NCBI GenBank assembly: GCA_039513195.1
Contig: JBCCRM010000026.1
Coordinates: forward strand, 1-64,000
Source: Thermohalobaculum sp039513195
GTDB lineage: Bacteria > Pseudomonadota > Alphaproteobacteria > Rhodobacterales > Rhodobacteraceae
Direction: 5' to 3'
Length of the DNA stretch: 64,000 nt
This document shows, in pieces, positions 33,518 through 42,386 of the stretch. How positions within the stretch are numbered: the first letter of the stretch is position 1; each line of letters opens with the position of its first letter. The notes under the pieces were generated by a model. It did no database searches. It saw only the letters and a program-made list of their open reading frames with translations, and had not been told where the DNA came from. Both the position numbers and the translations under genes were made by a program.

Positions 33518-34771
33518 TTGCTGTATCACGCCTACGAGCTCACCCATGCCGCGATGGGTCCGATGCGCACGGCCGCCCGTGTCTCGAGCCAGATGCTCCG
33601 AAACCCGTTCTTTCCGTTTTCGCACAGCCTTTCGGCGCGGGCGACAGCGGCCGCGTGTGAGATGTTCGTCAATGCCACCCGGCGCTATGGCAAACCCGAT
33701 TTCGGGATCGAGGAGGCGGAAGTCTCCGGCGAACTGGTCCCGGTGATCGAAGATGTTGTCCTGGAAAAGCCATTTGGCGATCTGCTGCATTTTCGCCGCG
33801 ATGCCACCCTCGCAAAAGCGCGCAACGATCCGAAGGTCCTGATCGTCGCCCCGATGTCCGGGCATTTCGCGACGCTCTTGCGCGGCACCGTCGAGGCGAT
33901 GCTGCCCGAGCACGAAGTCTATATCACCGACTGGACCGATGCCCGCGATGTCCCGTTGGCAGCCGGCCGCTTCGATCTGGCGGACTACACCGACTACATC
34001 ACCGAGTTCTGCGAGTTTCTGTCGAAGGACGGGGAACGGCCAGCAGTGATGGCAGTCTGTCAGCCCGGCGTGCCTTGCCTCGTCTCGGCAGCGCTGATGG
34101 CGGAGAGCGGCAACCCCGCCAGACCGTCGAGCCTGATCCTGATGGGCAGCCCGATCGACACCCGGATCAACCCGACCGAACCCAACCGGCTGGCGACCAC
34201 GCGGAGCCTGTCTTGGTTCGAAAAGAATGTGATTGTCACGGTGCCCTGGCCCAATCAGGGTTTTCTGCGGCGCGTCTATCCGGGCTTCCTGCAGCTCTCT
34301 GGGTTCATGTCGATGAATCTCGACCGGCATGTGGATGCCCATGTAGATCAGTTCCGCAACTTGGTGCGGGGCGATGGCGACTCTGCCGCCGCGCACCGGG
34401 CGTTCTATGACGAATACCTGGCGGTCATGGATCTGACGGCGGAGTTCTATTTGCAAACGGTCGAGGCGGTGTTTCAGCTCCACGCGATCCCGAACGGCCG
34501 CTATGCGCATCGTGGGCAGCCCATAGATCTCGGCGCCTTGCGCGACGTAGCGCTGATGACCCTGGAAGGCGAAAAGGACGATATCACCGGCCGCGGCCAG
34601 ACCGAAGCTGCGCTGCCGCTTTGCGTCAATGTCCCGGACCAAAAGAAGTTCCATTATGTACAGCCGAAAGTCGGGCATTACGGCGTCTTCAACGGCTCTC
34701 GCTTCCGCCGGTTCATTCAGCCGAAAATCCGGGACTATATCCGCGCCAATCGTGCGATGATCCGGGGATGA
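33518..34771 (+). CDS. phaZ: intracellular polyhydroxyalkanoate depolymerase
   Basis: 417 residues from TTG with GAGGG upstream. The family N-terminus MLYHAYELTHAAMGPMR is followed by IVAPMSGHFATLLRGTVEAMLPEHEVYITDW (residues about 108-138). The nucleophile region VMAVCQPGVPCL has Cys where most alpha/beta hydrolases have Ser, as in the Ralstonia PhaZ1 family. The C-terminal PKVGHYGVFNGSRFR holds the catalytic His. The enzyme mobilises stored PHA granules to 3-hydroxyacids. Its stop overlaps the ATG of the metalloprotease gene (ATGA). Confidence 0.93.
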   Translation: MLYHAYELTHAAMGPMRTAARVSSQMLRNPFFPFSHSLSARATAAACEMFVNATRRYGKPDFGIEEAEVSGELVPVIEDVVLEKPFGDLLHFRRDATLAKARNDPKVLIVAPMSGHFATLLRGTVEAMLPEHEVYITDWTDARDVPLAAGRFDLADYTDYITEFCEFLSKDGERPAVMAVCQPGVPCLVSAALMAESGNPARPSSLILMGSPIDTRINPTEPNRLATTRSLSWFEKNVIVTVPWPNQGFLRRVYPGFLQLSGFMSMNLDRHVDAHVDQFRNLVRGDGDSAAAHRAFYDEYLAVMDLTAEFYLQTVEAVFQLHAIPNGRYAHRGQPIDLGALRDVALMTLEGEKDDITGRGQTEAALPLCVNVPDQKKFHYVQPKVGHYGVFNGSRFRRFIQPKIRDYIRANRAMIRG

Positions 34772-35526
34772 TCCCTAAGCTTTGGCGTCGCGACCAAGAC
34801 CCCGAACCAGCAAAAGACGGCCAGGTGATAGCGCTGGCCTGGCCCGCCGTTGCGGTCCGCTTGCGCGTTCTCAACCGGGCGCGCCGGTTCACCTTGCGCC
34901 TGGCGTTGAGCGGATCCGAGGCTGTGCTGACCCTGCCGCCGGGCGTGCCGCTGCCGGAGGTCGACGGGTTCTTGCAGCGGCAGAGGTCTTGGCTCGCCCG
35001 GGCCGTGGAGCGCAACGGGCCTATCCAAACGATGGAGCCGGGGGGCGTGATCCCAGTGGGCGGCCAGCCGCTGACGATCTCTTGTGCATCAGGTCGGCGA
35101 GGCCCACCCAGCATTCAGGGCAACCGTTTGGTCCTGGCCGGACCCGGACAGATCGGACCGCGCATCGGCGCCTGGCTAAGGGAGAGGGCAAGAGCGCAAC
35201 TCGTCCCGGCGGCGGAGCGCTACGCCGCCCGCCTCGGCCGCCGGGTCGCGGGGGTTAGCTTGCGCGACACGCGTTCTCGCTGGGGATCCTGCAGCAGCCA
35301 GGGCAGGCTTTCCTTCTCTTGGCGTCTCGCCATGGCACCGCCAGCAGTTGCCGACTACGTCGCTGCGCATGAGGCAGCGCATTTGGTGGAGATGAACCAC
35401 AGCACCGCCTTTTGGGATTTGGTCGAGACCCTTTATCCCGATCACCGGGCCCAGCGGGACTGGCTGCGGCGCGAGGGGCGCTCGCTTCATCGTTACACTT
35501 TCGAGGTTCCCGACAGGGGCGCATAG
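34768..35526 (+). CDS. YgjP-type (M48/DUF45) metallopeptidase
   Basis: 252 residues from MIPKLWRRDQDPEPAKDG, coupled to phaZ. The zinc motif is AAHEAAHLVEMNHS (HExxH, with a further His), and the family stretch SRWGSCSSQGRLSFSWRL precedes it. The physiological substrate is unknown. The final residues PDRGA end in a TAG whose TA is the left flank of repeat copy 6. Confidence 0.9.
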   Translation: MIPKLWRRDQDPEPAKDGQVIALAWPAVAVRLRVLNRARRFTLRLALSGSEAVLTLPPGVPLPEVDGFLQRQRSWLARAVERNGPIQTMEPGGVIPVGGQPLTISCASGRRGPPSIQGNRLVLAGPGQIGPRIGAWLRERARAQLVPAAERYAARLGRRVAGVSLRDTRSRWGSCSSQGRLSFSWRLAMAPPAVADYVAAHEAAHLVEMNHSTAFWDLVETLYPDHRAQRDWLRREGRSLHRYTFEVPDRGA

Positions 35527-35626
35527 AGCGCTTTCCGACCCGATTGCATCGGTTCTCACACTTTGCGGCATCTTTCGGGTGCATTTTCGCGATCCCAATC
35601 TGGTTCAGACTGGCTCGACAATGCTC
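35526..35626 (-). repeat. TA-flanked palindromic repeat, copy 6, forming the stop codons of two convergent genes
   Basis: 101 bp, GAGCGCTTTCCGACC to GACAATGCTC, with TA at 35524-35525 and 35627-35628. The left TA+G is the TAG stop of the plus-strand metalloprotease gene. The right TA+G, read on the minus strand, is the TAG stop of the PBP gene. The internal palindrome is partly degraded (CCAATCTGGTTCAGACTGG). Confidence 0.9.
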
Positions 35627-37695
35627 TAGCGGTCCGGTTCGCCGAAGGTGTCGAATTGCTGGCCCCCACCAGGCGACCGGTCAGACGCGCCACCGAGACC
35701 GACGAGAACGTCGCGCAACACCCGCTCGACAACGGTTTCGCCGCGGCGGCGGCGTGGAGCAGACGCGATTGCCGGTTCGGGACGGCGCAGCGCCAACGGC
35801 TGGGGGTCCAGACCCTTGTGGACACGAACGGCGACCTCCCGCCAAATCTCCGCCGGTAGTCCGCCACCGGTGACGCCCGTCAGCGGGGTGTTATCGTCGT
35901 TGCCCATCCAAACGCCGATGACATAGGCACCGGTGAATCCGATAAACCAGGCATCGCGAGCGCCCTGAGTTGTGCCGGTCTTCCCCGCAATCTGCCAATC
36001 GGCAAATTGTGCGCGGCGCCCGGTCCCTTCCTCCACCACCCGGGTCAACATCCAAGTGAGCTGCTGCGCCATTGCCGGTGGCAGAACAATCGGACCGGTC
36101 CGCACACCATCCTGCAGCAGAGCGGTGTTGTCGCCGCGCAAACGGATCTCTCGAATACCGACCGGAACTGCCCGACGCCCTGAATTCGCAATCGTTGCAT
36201 AAACGCCGGTCATATCGACCAATGTCGCTTCGGAGGTGCCGAGCGCCACGGCGGGGCCGAGGGCGAGGGGTGTTGTGATCCCCATATCGGACGCCAGCTC
36301 CCGAACCTCGGCACGGCCGGCTTCCTCCGAAACCCGCACAGCGACGGTGTTGATCGAACGCGCCAAAGCCTCGGTCAGCGTAATCGGCCCGCGGAATGTG
36401 CGGTCGTAGTTCGCAGGGGACCATGCGTCGATTGTCAGCGGCGCGTCCTCCATCACGTCGTATGGCGACAGCCCAGCCTGAAGCCCTGCCGCGTAGACGA
36501 TCGGTTTGAAGGCACTGCCAGTTTGGCGGAGGGCTTGAGTGGCGCGATTGAACTGCCCAACGCCATAGTCGCGTCCGCCGACGATGGCCCGAACGGCCCC
36601 AAATGGGGTCATCACCACAACGGCGGCCTGGGCAACGCTGTCCTTTTTCACCTTATCCGCGAAGACTGTTTCGACGGCCGCCTCGACCGCCGCCTGGACA
36701 CTCGGATCAAAGGTCGTGCCGATGGTCACATCCTCTGTCGTGTCGCCGGCTAGGAAGGACGGCGCCGTCTCCATCACCCAATCGGCGAAGAAGCCACCGG
36801 CTCGGGCCGCTGCGGCCTCGCTCAAAGCTGCGGGACGGGCGAGCGCGTCATAAACCTGCGCCTCGTTCAGGAACCCTTCCTGCTGCATCAATCGGATGAT
36901 GACCGAGGCACGGCCCTGGGCGCGGTCGAGGTTCGAGGTCGGCGCATAGCGCGAGGGTGCGCGGAGCAAGCCCGCCAGCATCGCCGCCTCCGACGGGCTC
37001 AGCAACCGCGATGACTTGCTGAAGTAGCGCTGGCTCGCCGCCTCGAAACCGAAGGTACCCGCACCGAGATACACGCGGTTGAGATAGATCGAGAGGATTT
37101 CCTCCTTCGTGTACTTCAGCTCCAGCGCCAGTGCCATCGGCACTTCCTTGAGCTTTCGCTCGATGCTGCGCTCGGCGGTCAGAAAGACATTCTTCGCGAC
37201 TTGCTGCGTCAGGGTCGAACCCCCCTGGACCAGCCGCCCCGCGCGTATATTGGCCATGGCTGCCCTGGCAATCCCCCGAGGGTCGATGCCTATATGGCCC
37301 CAAAACCGCTTGTCCTCCGTGGCGACGACAGCATGAACCAGATGCGGGGACACCTGGGTGGCCCGCAGCTCGCCGCCGTACTGCTCGCCCCGCCAGGCAA
37401 AGACGTTTCCATCTCGGTCGAGCAGAGTCACAGACCCGGTGCCGCGCCCGTCGAAGAGCGCCGAAGCCGGTGGAAGCTGCGTGTAAAACCAAAGGGTTGC
37501 CGAGGCGAGGATCGCTGCACCGACCAACCCCATCTTCCAGCAGACTGCCCAGATCAGCCGCAAACCGCCAAGGACGACAAATCGCGTGGCTCGACCCACG
37601 GGTCCGGGCTCCACCACGGGCTTTCGACGCGGGGCTCTCTTCTGGCCCTTCCCTTTCGGCTTGGAATTCGGCTTCTTGCTCGCTCGCTCGGCCAT
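35626..37695 (-). CDS. class A penicillin-binding protein (PBP1a family)
   Basis: About 689 residues from MAERASKKPNSKPKGKGQK; an ATG 21 bases upstream is also possible, since neither has a clear ribosome site. A Lys/Arg-rich cytoplasmic tail and one membrane anchor (GLVGAAILASATLWFYTQL) are followed by GT51 motifs VVATEDKRFWGHIGID, GGSTLTQQVAKNVFL and YLNRVYLGAGTFGFE. The transpeptidase domain has RQTGSAFKPIVYAAGL (SxxK), SIN in ARSINTVAVR, and AGKTGTTQGARDAWFIG (KTG). It makes and cross-links peptidoglycan. Its stop is created at the edge of repeat copy 6; without the repeat the frame would continue into the neighbour, so the C-terminus may be altered. Confidence 0.93.
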   Translation of the reverse strand: MAERASKKPNSKPKGKGQKRAPRRKPVVEPGPVGRATRFVVLGGLRLIWAVCWKMGLVGAAILASATLWFYTQLPPASALFDGRGTGSVTLLDRDGNVFAWRGEQYGGELRATQVSPHLVHAVVATEDKRFWGHIGIDPRGIARAAMANIRAGRLVQGGSTLTQQVAKNVFLTAERSIERKLKEVPMALALELKYTKEEILSIYLNRVYLGAGTFGFEAASQRYFSKSSRLLSPSEAAMLAGLLRAPSRYAPTSNLDRAQGRASVIIRLMQQEGFLNEAQVYDALARPAALSEAAAARAGGFFADWVMETAPSFLAGDTTEDVTIGTTFDPSVQAAVEAAVETVFADKVKKDSVAQAAVVVMTPFGAVRAIVGGRDYGVGQFNRATQALRQTGSAFKPIVYAAGLQAGLSPYDVMEDAPLTIDAWSPANYDRTFRGPITLTEALARSINTVAVRVSEEAGRAEVRELASDMGITTPLALGPAVALGTSEATLVDMTGVYATIANSGRRAVPVGIREIRLRGDNTALLQDGVRTGPIVLPPAMAQQLTWMLTRVVEEGTGRRAQFADWQIAGKTGTTQGARDAWFIGFTGAYVIGVWMGNDDNTPLTGVTGGGLPAEIWREVAVRVHKGLDPQPLALRRPEPAIASAPRRRRGETVVERVLRDVLVGLGGASDRSPGGGQQFDTFGEPDR

Positions 37696-37934
37696 ATCGT
37701 CTGATATGGCAAGCATCCCGTCGGTGCCAGATGCTTCAGCGGTTCTTCGCAGCGCGACGAGGCGGCAAAGGCACACTTCCGCGGCACCGCAGAGACCTGC
37801 CATGGACCGCATTCGGCGATGCACGCATCATTCTTCAGCAAATGATTGAATTTTAGGCATTTGCCCAGGCTCACTGCGCCCTGAACTCTGTGCAATGCCA
37901 AAGAAAACAAATGGTAAAGACACGCACCCGGCCT

Positions 37935-37950
37935 TTGGCACGGATATTGA
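37935..37950 (+). promoter_or_regulatory. possible -24/-12 (sigma-54-like) element upstream of glnK
   Basis: TTGGCACGGATATTGA matches the TGGCAC-N5-TTGC pattern except for A in place of the final C, and lies 53 bases upstream of the glnK start. glnK-amtB operons are often RpoN/NtrC dependent, and rpoN is in this window. The mismatch at the -12 GC makes the call weak. Confidence 0.3.
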
Positions 37951-38002
37951 ATAAAACCGTGAGTAACCGGCGGGGACCGGAACAAGCAGCTCGAGGAGAC
38001 AG

Positions 38003-38341
38003 ATGAAACTCATCATCGCCATCATCAAGCCCTTCAAGCTCGAGGAGGTCAGAGAGGCGCTCACCGGCATCGGTGTGCAGGGTCTGATGGTCTCCGAGGT
38101 GAAAGGCTATGGCCGCCAGTCTGGGCACACGGAAATCTACCGCGGCGCCGAGTACGTCGTGAACTTCGTGCCGAAGATCAAATTGGAGATCGTGGTTTCG
38201 GACGACCAAGTTGAGCGCGTCGTGGAAACCATCTCGACCACTGCCCGAACCGGCAAGATCGGCGACGGCAAGGTCTTCATCATCAATGTCGAACAAGCGG
38301 TGCGGGTGCGGACGGATGAGCGCGACGAAGATGCGCTTTGA
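38003..38341 (+). CDS. glnK: nitrogen regulatory protein PII (GlnK type)
   Basis: 112 residues. MKLIIAIIKPFKLEEVREAL is the PII N-terminus, the T-loop YGRQSGHTEIYRGAEYVV carries the uridylylated Tyr51, and TGKIGDGKVFI is the ATP/2-oxoglutarate site. PII proteins sense 2-oxoglutarate and ADP/ATP and block AmtB when nitrogen is sufficient. Linkage to amtB 34 bases downstream identifies it as GlnK. Confidence 0.95.
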   Translation: MKLIIAIIKPFKLEEVREALTGIGVQGLMVSEVKGYGRQSGHTEIYRGAEYVVNFVPKIKLEIVVSDDQVERVVETISTTARTGKIGDGKVFIINVEQAVRVRTDERDEDAL

Positions 38342-38375
38342 GCGACGCTGGGAAACGGGGAAAGAGAGACGATCT

Positions 38376-39743
38376 ATGAAGAAACTGAACCTTGTGACCG
38401 CTGTCAGCGTGTTGGCGACCCTCGTCGCGGCGCCCGCTTTCGGTCAAGATGCAACCGCCGAGCCACCCGTGGTGGTGCCCGGCCATTCGCTCTTTGTGTT
38501 CAACACGCTCTTGTTTCTAATCGGCGGCTTCCTGGTAATGTGGATGGCGGCCGGCTTCTGCATGCTCGAAGCTGGGCTGGTGCGCTCGAAGAACGTCGCA
38601 ATGCAGTGCACCAAGAACATCTCACTGTTTTCCATTGCGGCCATCGGCTACTACCTGATCGGCTATAACCTGATGTATCCATTGGGAAATTGGTCGATTG
38701 GCACAGACGAAACCGGCGGTTACCTTGGCGCATTCGGCCTCGCGGTTCTCGAGGCGGTGGGGATCGGCGCAGACGACGCCGACGACATCAGCTATGCATC
38801 CACGGGCTCGGACTACTTTTTCCAATTGATGTTCTGCGCAGCAACCGCCTCGATCGTCTCGGGCGCGCTGGCTGAACGCATTAAGCTGTGGCCGTTCTTG
38901 ATCTTCACCCTTGTCCTGACCGCGGTGATCTACCCGATCCAGGCGTCGTGGAAATGGGGTGGCGGTTTCCTCGACACGCAGTATGGGTTCCAAGACTTCG
39001 CGGGATCGACTGTCGTGCACTCCGTGGGTGGCTGGGCTGCACTGGCCGGCGCGATCGTTCTGGGTGCGCGCGCGGGGAAATACAAAGATGGTCGTGTTAA
39101 CCCGATGCCCGGCTCCAACTTGCCCCTCGCGACGCTCGGCGCCTTCATCCTTTGGCTCGGTTGGTTCGGATTTAACGGCGGCTCTCAGCTCGCCATGGGC
39201 TCGGTTGGCGATGTGGCGGATGTCAGCCGGATCTTTGCCAACACGAATGCGGCCGCGGCCGGTGGTGTGGTTGCAGCGATCCTACTGACACAATTCCTAT
39301 ACGGCAAAGTCGACCTCACCATGGCTTTGAATGGTGCGCTTGCCGGTCTTGTGTCGATTACGGCGGAACCGCTACAGCCGACACTGGGGCAGGCGACATT
39401 GATCGGGGCCGTCGGCGGTGTGATCGTCGTCTTTACGGTGCCCATGCTCGACAAGATGAAGATCGACGATGTGGTCGGCGCTATCCCGGTACACCTTTTC
39501 GCGGGCATTTGGGGAACCATCGCTGTCGTGCTCACGAACGGGGACGCAACGATCTTCGGGCAGCTCTTCTCAATCGCTGTTGTCGGTGTCTTCGTCTTCG
39601 CAGTGTCCATCGTGATCTGGTTCATCCTTAACGCGGTCATGGGCATCCGCGTGACGGAGGAAGAGGAGCTTGAAGGCCTCGATGCGTCGGAGTTGGGGCT
39701 CGAGGCCTATCCAGAGTTCGGCAAAGGGTCCCAGTTCATCTAA
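38376..39743 (+). CDS. amtB: ammonium transporter
   Basis: 455 residues from MKKLNLVTAVSVLATLVAAP, a signal peptide ending AFGQ. About 11 membrane spans follow, with landmarks FCMLEAGLVRSKN, DFAGSTVVHSVGGWAALAGA (first twin His) and GAIPVHLFAGIWGTIAV (second). The cytoplasmic tail is acidic. AmtB conducts ammonia and is gated by GlnK. An earlier in-frame start overlapping glnK is rejected because the signal peptide starts here. Confidence 0.96.
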   Translation: MKKLNLVTAVSVLATLVAAPAFGQDATAEPPVVVPGHSLFVFNTLLFLIGGFLVMWMAAGFCMLEAGLVRSKNVAMQCTKNISLFSIAAIGYYLIGYNLMYPLGNWSIGTDETGGYLGAFGLAVLEAVGIGADDADDISYASTGSDYFFQLMFCAATASIVSGALAERIKLWPFLIFTLVLTAVIYPIQASWKWGGGFLDTQYGFQDFAGSTVVHSVGGWAALAGAIVLGARAGKYKDGRVNPMPGSNLPLATLGAFILWLGWFGFNGGSQLAMGSVGDVADVSRIFANTNAAAAGGVVAAILLTQFLYGKVDLTMALNGALAGLVSITAEPLQPTLGQATLIGAVGGVIVVFTVPMLDKMKIDDVVGAIPVHLFAGIWGTIAVVLTNGDATIFGQLFSIAVVGVFVFAVSIVIWFILNAVMGIRVTEEEELEGLDASELGLEAYPEFGKGSQFI

Positions 39744-39792
39744 GCCGAAAGGATCCTCCCTGGGGGTGTGGTGACGGCGCACCCTCCTCTCG

Positions 39793-39824
39793 GCCCGGGT
39801 GGCAATGCCATCCGGGCTATTTTT
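39793..39824 (+). terminator. intrinsic terminator of glnK-amtB
   Basis: An 11-bp stem, GCCCGGGTGGC/GCCATCCGGGC with one G-T pair and a 3-base loop, is followed by TATTTTT, 50 bases after the amtB stop. Confidence 0.88.
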
Positions 39825-39912
39825 CATCATTGAATTGCAAATGGTCACGATCCACATAGTTCATTGTGTAATCGCGCAGGCGCCTTAGCTATCCGCGAGA
39901 GAGGATACGCCG

Positions 39913-40968
39913 ATGAAGAGCTTTCCCCTTTTTCTGAATGTGGTTGACGAGTCCGTGGCGGTCGCTGGCGGGGGCGAAGCGGCGGCACAGAAGGCGCGTT
40001 TGGTGCTGAAGACCGAGGCTCGACTGGTTGTGATGGCGCCCGAGCTTTGCGACGAGCTCGCGGGTCTGGTCGCTGACGGTCGGGCGGAGCATGTTGCCGA
40101 GGTCTGCGACCCAGAAATGATCGCCTCCTCGCGCCTGGCCTTCGTGGCCACCGGATGTGCCGGTGGGGATGCCGCCATCGCCAGCCTCGCGCGGGCAAAG
40201 GGTGTGCTGGTCAATACCGTCGATCGCCCGGACCTTTGCGATGTCACGACCCCGGCTTTGGTCGACCGCGATCCGGTGGTGGTAGCCATCGGAACAGAGG
40301 GGGCGGCGCCCGTTCTCGCGCGGCAGATCAAGACAGCGGTGGAACGGATGCTGGAACCCAATCTCGGCGGCTTCGTTCGTCTCGCCGGACAGCTCCGGAA
40401 TGCCGTCGCGAAAGATGTCGAGAAGCCGAAGAGGCGCGCGTTTTGGGAGTGGGCGTTTAATCAACCGCGGCGTCTTTTTGCGAGGGGAGAGCACAAAGCG
40501 GCGGAACGAATGCTGCACGCATCTATTCGGTCCCATGGCGCGGATCTGCCGGTGTCGGGCACCGTGAGTGTCGTTGGTGCGGGACCTGGTGCCCCGGATT
40601 TGCTAACGCTGCGTGCGGTCGACCGGCTGCAGAGCGCGGACTTGATCCTGGTCGGGCCAGGCGTTGGGCCAGCGGTTTTAGAGCTGGCCCGGCGTGATGC
40701 CGAGCGGGTTTGTGCAGACCTCTGCGATCTTCCGCAACTGGCGTCGCAGGCGCAGAACGACGGCCAGAAGGTTGTTGTTCTTGGCCGGGCGGGGGCCGAG
40801 GCTGAAGTGGGAATACTCGGACGCCATGGTCTCAGCTATGACTGGGTGCGCGGCGTTGGGCCCTCACCGAGGCGGGGTGCGGGTGCCGAAAACCGCCGAG
40901 CCGACGCGCACGACCGTGGCACCGAACGCGATCGCCGTCTCGAAGTCGCCGCTCATTCCCATCGATAG
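39913..40968 (+). CDS. cysG: siroheme synthase-like protein with incomplete methyltransferase domain
   Basis: 351 residues. Residues 1-210 are the precorrin-2 dehydrogenase/sirohydrochlorin ferrochelatase domain: FPLFLNVVDESVAVAGGGEAA (NAD site), NTVDRPDLCDVTTPALVDRD, and GTEGAAPVLARQIK. A uroporphyrinogen methyltransferase-like start follows (VSVVGAGPGAPDLLTLRAVDRL, LILVGPGVG) but stops being recognisable after about 80 residues, where full CysG has about 240. The last 35 residues are Arg-rich and lie antisense to yggS (105-bp overlap), so they are probably a read-through tail. Siroheme serves sulfite and nitrite reductases. A separate cobA would be needed for the methylation steps. Confidence 0.82.
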   Translation: MKSFPLFLNVVDESVAVAGGGEAAAQKARLVLKTEARLVVMAPELCDELAGLVADGRAEHVAEVCDPEMIASSRLAFVATGCAGGDAAIASLARAKGVLVNTVDRPDLCDVTTPALVDRDPVVVAIGTEGAAPVLARQIKTAVERMLEPNLGGFVRLAGQLRNAVAKDVEKPKRRAFWEWAFNQPRRLFARGEHKAAERMLHASIRSHGADLPVSGTVSVVGAGPGAPDLLTLRAVDRLQSADLILVGPGVGPAVLELARRDAERVCADLCDLPQLASQAQNDGQKVVVLGRAGAEAEVGILGRHGLSYDWVRGVGPSPRRGAGAENRRADAHDRGTERDRRLEVAAHSHR

Positions 40969-41520
40969 CCCTTCGAGACCGTTCCGCTCGGCGATCTTTT
41001 TGAGCAGCGCGAAGTGGAGCGCCGGCTCTTCCTCCATGGGTGGAATGCACATCAGGCCTGCCACGGGCAGCGCCAAGTCACGGCACAATGCGATAAACCC
41101 GTCGGCATCGCCCGGCGCGACTCCGGCCTTCTGCGGCTCCTCTCCCGTGTTGATCTGGACGTAACAAGGAAGGCGGCGGCCGGTTGTCTCGAATTCCTGC
41201 GCCAGCTTGCGAGCAAGCTTTTTCCTGTCCACAGTTTCAATCACATCGAAAAGCGCGACGGCCTGACCGACCTTGTTCGTCTGCAACGGCCCGACCAAAT
41301 GTAATTCGATGCCAGGAAAGCGCTCCCGGAACGACGGCCATTTTGCCGCTGCTTCCTGTACCCGGTTTTCGCCGAACACCCGATGCCCAGCCTGCAAAGC
41401 GTCTTCGATCCGGTCTAGCGGCTGCACCTTGGAAACGGCGACCAAGCTGACTTGCTCAGGGTCCCGCCCCGCAGCCTTCGCCGCCTGTGCGATCCGCGTT
41501 CTCACCTCAGCAAGAGCCAT
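40864..41520 (-). CDS. YggS family pyridoxal-phosphate homeostasis protein
   Basis: 218 residues from MALAEVRTRIAQAAKAAGRD. The PLP Lys is in LVAVSKVQPLDRI, HLVGPLQTNKVGQAV and FGENRVQEAAAKW are family motifs, and LSMGMSGDFETAIAFGATVVRVG closes the barrel. These fold-type III proteins bind PLP and buffer its levels without known enzymatic turnover. Its ATG overlaps the TAA of the sulfotransferase gene by 1 base (TAATG). Confidence 0.94.
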   Translation of the reverse strand: MALAEVRTRIAQAAKAAGRDPEQVSLVAVSKVQPLDRIEDALQAGHRVFGENRVQEAAAKWPSFRERFPGIELHLVGPLQTNKVGQAVALFDVIETVDRKKLARKLAQEFETTGRRLPCYVQINTGEEPQKAGVAPGDADGFIALCRDLALPVAGLMCIPPMEEEPALHFALLKKIAERNGLEGLSMGMSGDFETAIAFGATVVRVGSAVFGTRTPPR

Positions 41521-42386
41521 TACGCGCTGGCGGCGAAGCTTGCCGTCTCTTCCAGCATTTCGGGATAGTGATTTTCGATCATCGGCAGGAATGCCTCGCG
41601 GATCCGGGCGACCTGGCTGGGACTGAGCTCTTCCCGCCACGTACCGGTCTTTCCTTTTCGGAAGAACGCTTTGGCCGTGGCCGGCCGTTCCTTAAACCCC
41701 TTATCCGCCTCCATTTTTTTGAGCGTGTTGAAGCTCGACGCGCGGATTGCGCGCCGCAAGCGGCCAAAGTCCAGCGGCACTTGGAGAAAGCTCAGAAGAC
41801 TACGAAAAGTCTTCTCCGCGTCTGCAACCAGGTCTTCGTAGCGCATCACATGGCGCGGCAATCCGGGCGCCTTCAACCAGCTCTCGATATGCTCGTCCCA
41901 CCGGCCGGGCAGCTCGAAAATCAACTGCGGGGTCGACGTCGTGTTGGTCGGACTTGCCATCCGCTCCACCGCATCATCGATTGGCCATCCCATATGTTGG
42001 GCGTAGGACGGTGCCACATCGAATGGGTTACGCATCACATAGATCGCGGCCGCCGTGACTTCCGGCGGGATCAAGTCGTATGGTCCAATCCGCATGATGC
42101 GGTTGTGGGTCTTCACGAAATGCGTGCCGGGCCGGGATTGCGCAATCAGACGAAGAGCCGTGGGGCGGAGCTCCATCCAATCGTCGAAGGTTTCACCTCT
42201 ATACGTACCGCCCGCCGCGCGGTCGAAGAAATCGCCCCGGACATCGGCAGTCGTAAACTCGTGGAGCCGATTGATGTCGACCGCTTTCTCGCCGCCCATA
42301 ATGTAGTTGGCTAGAAATATCCTTGTCCAAGTGTTTCCGGATTTCGGGAACGAGGCGAGCCAGATGATACGGCGCAGATCGGTCAT
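41520..42386 (-). CDS. sulfotransferase domain protein (paralog B)
   Basis: 288 residues. The 5'-phosphosulfate loop reads LASFPKSGNTWTRIFLANYI, the catalytic His is probably in FVKTHNRIM, and IYVMRNPFDVAPS is the 3'-phosphate motif. MRYEDLVADAEKTFRSLLSFL follows as in cytosolic sulfotransferases. It would transfer sulfate from PAPS to an unknown acceptor. It is the second of two tandem paralogs joined by a 4-bp overlap (ATGA), and is itself coupled to yggS. Confidence 0.9.
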   Translation of the reverse strand: MTDLRRIIWLASFPKSGNTWTRIFLANYIMGGEKAVDINRLHEFTTADVRGDFFDRAAGGTYRGETFDDWMELRPTALRLIAQSRPGTHFVKTHNRIMRIGPYDLIPPEVTAAAIYVMRNPFDVAPSYAQHMGWPIDDAVERMASPTNTTSTPQLIFELPGRWDEHIESWLKAPGLPRHVMRYEDLVADAEKTFRSLLSFLQVPLDFGRLRRAIRASSFNTLKKMEADKGFKERPATAKAFFRKGKTGTWREELSPSQVARIREAFLPMIENHYPEMLEETASFAASA

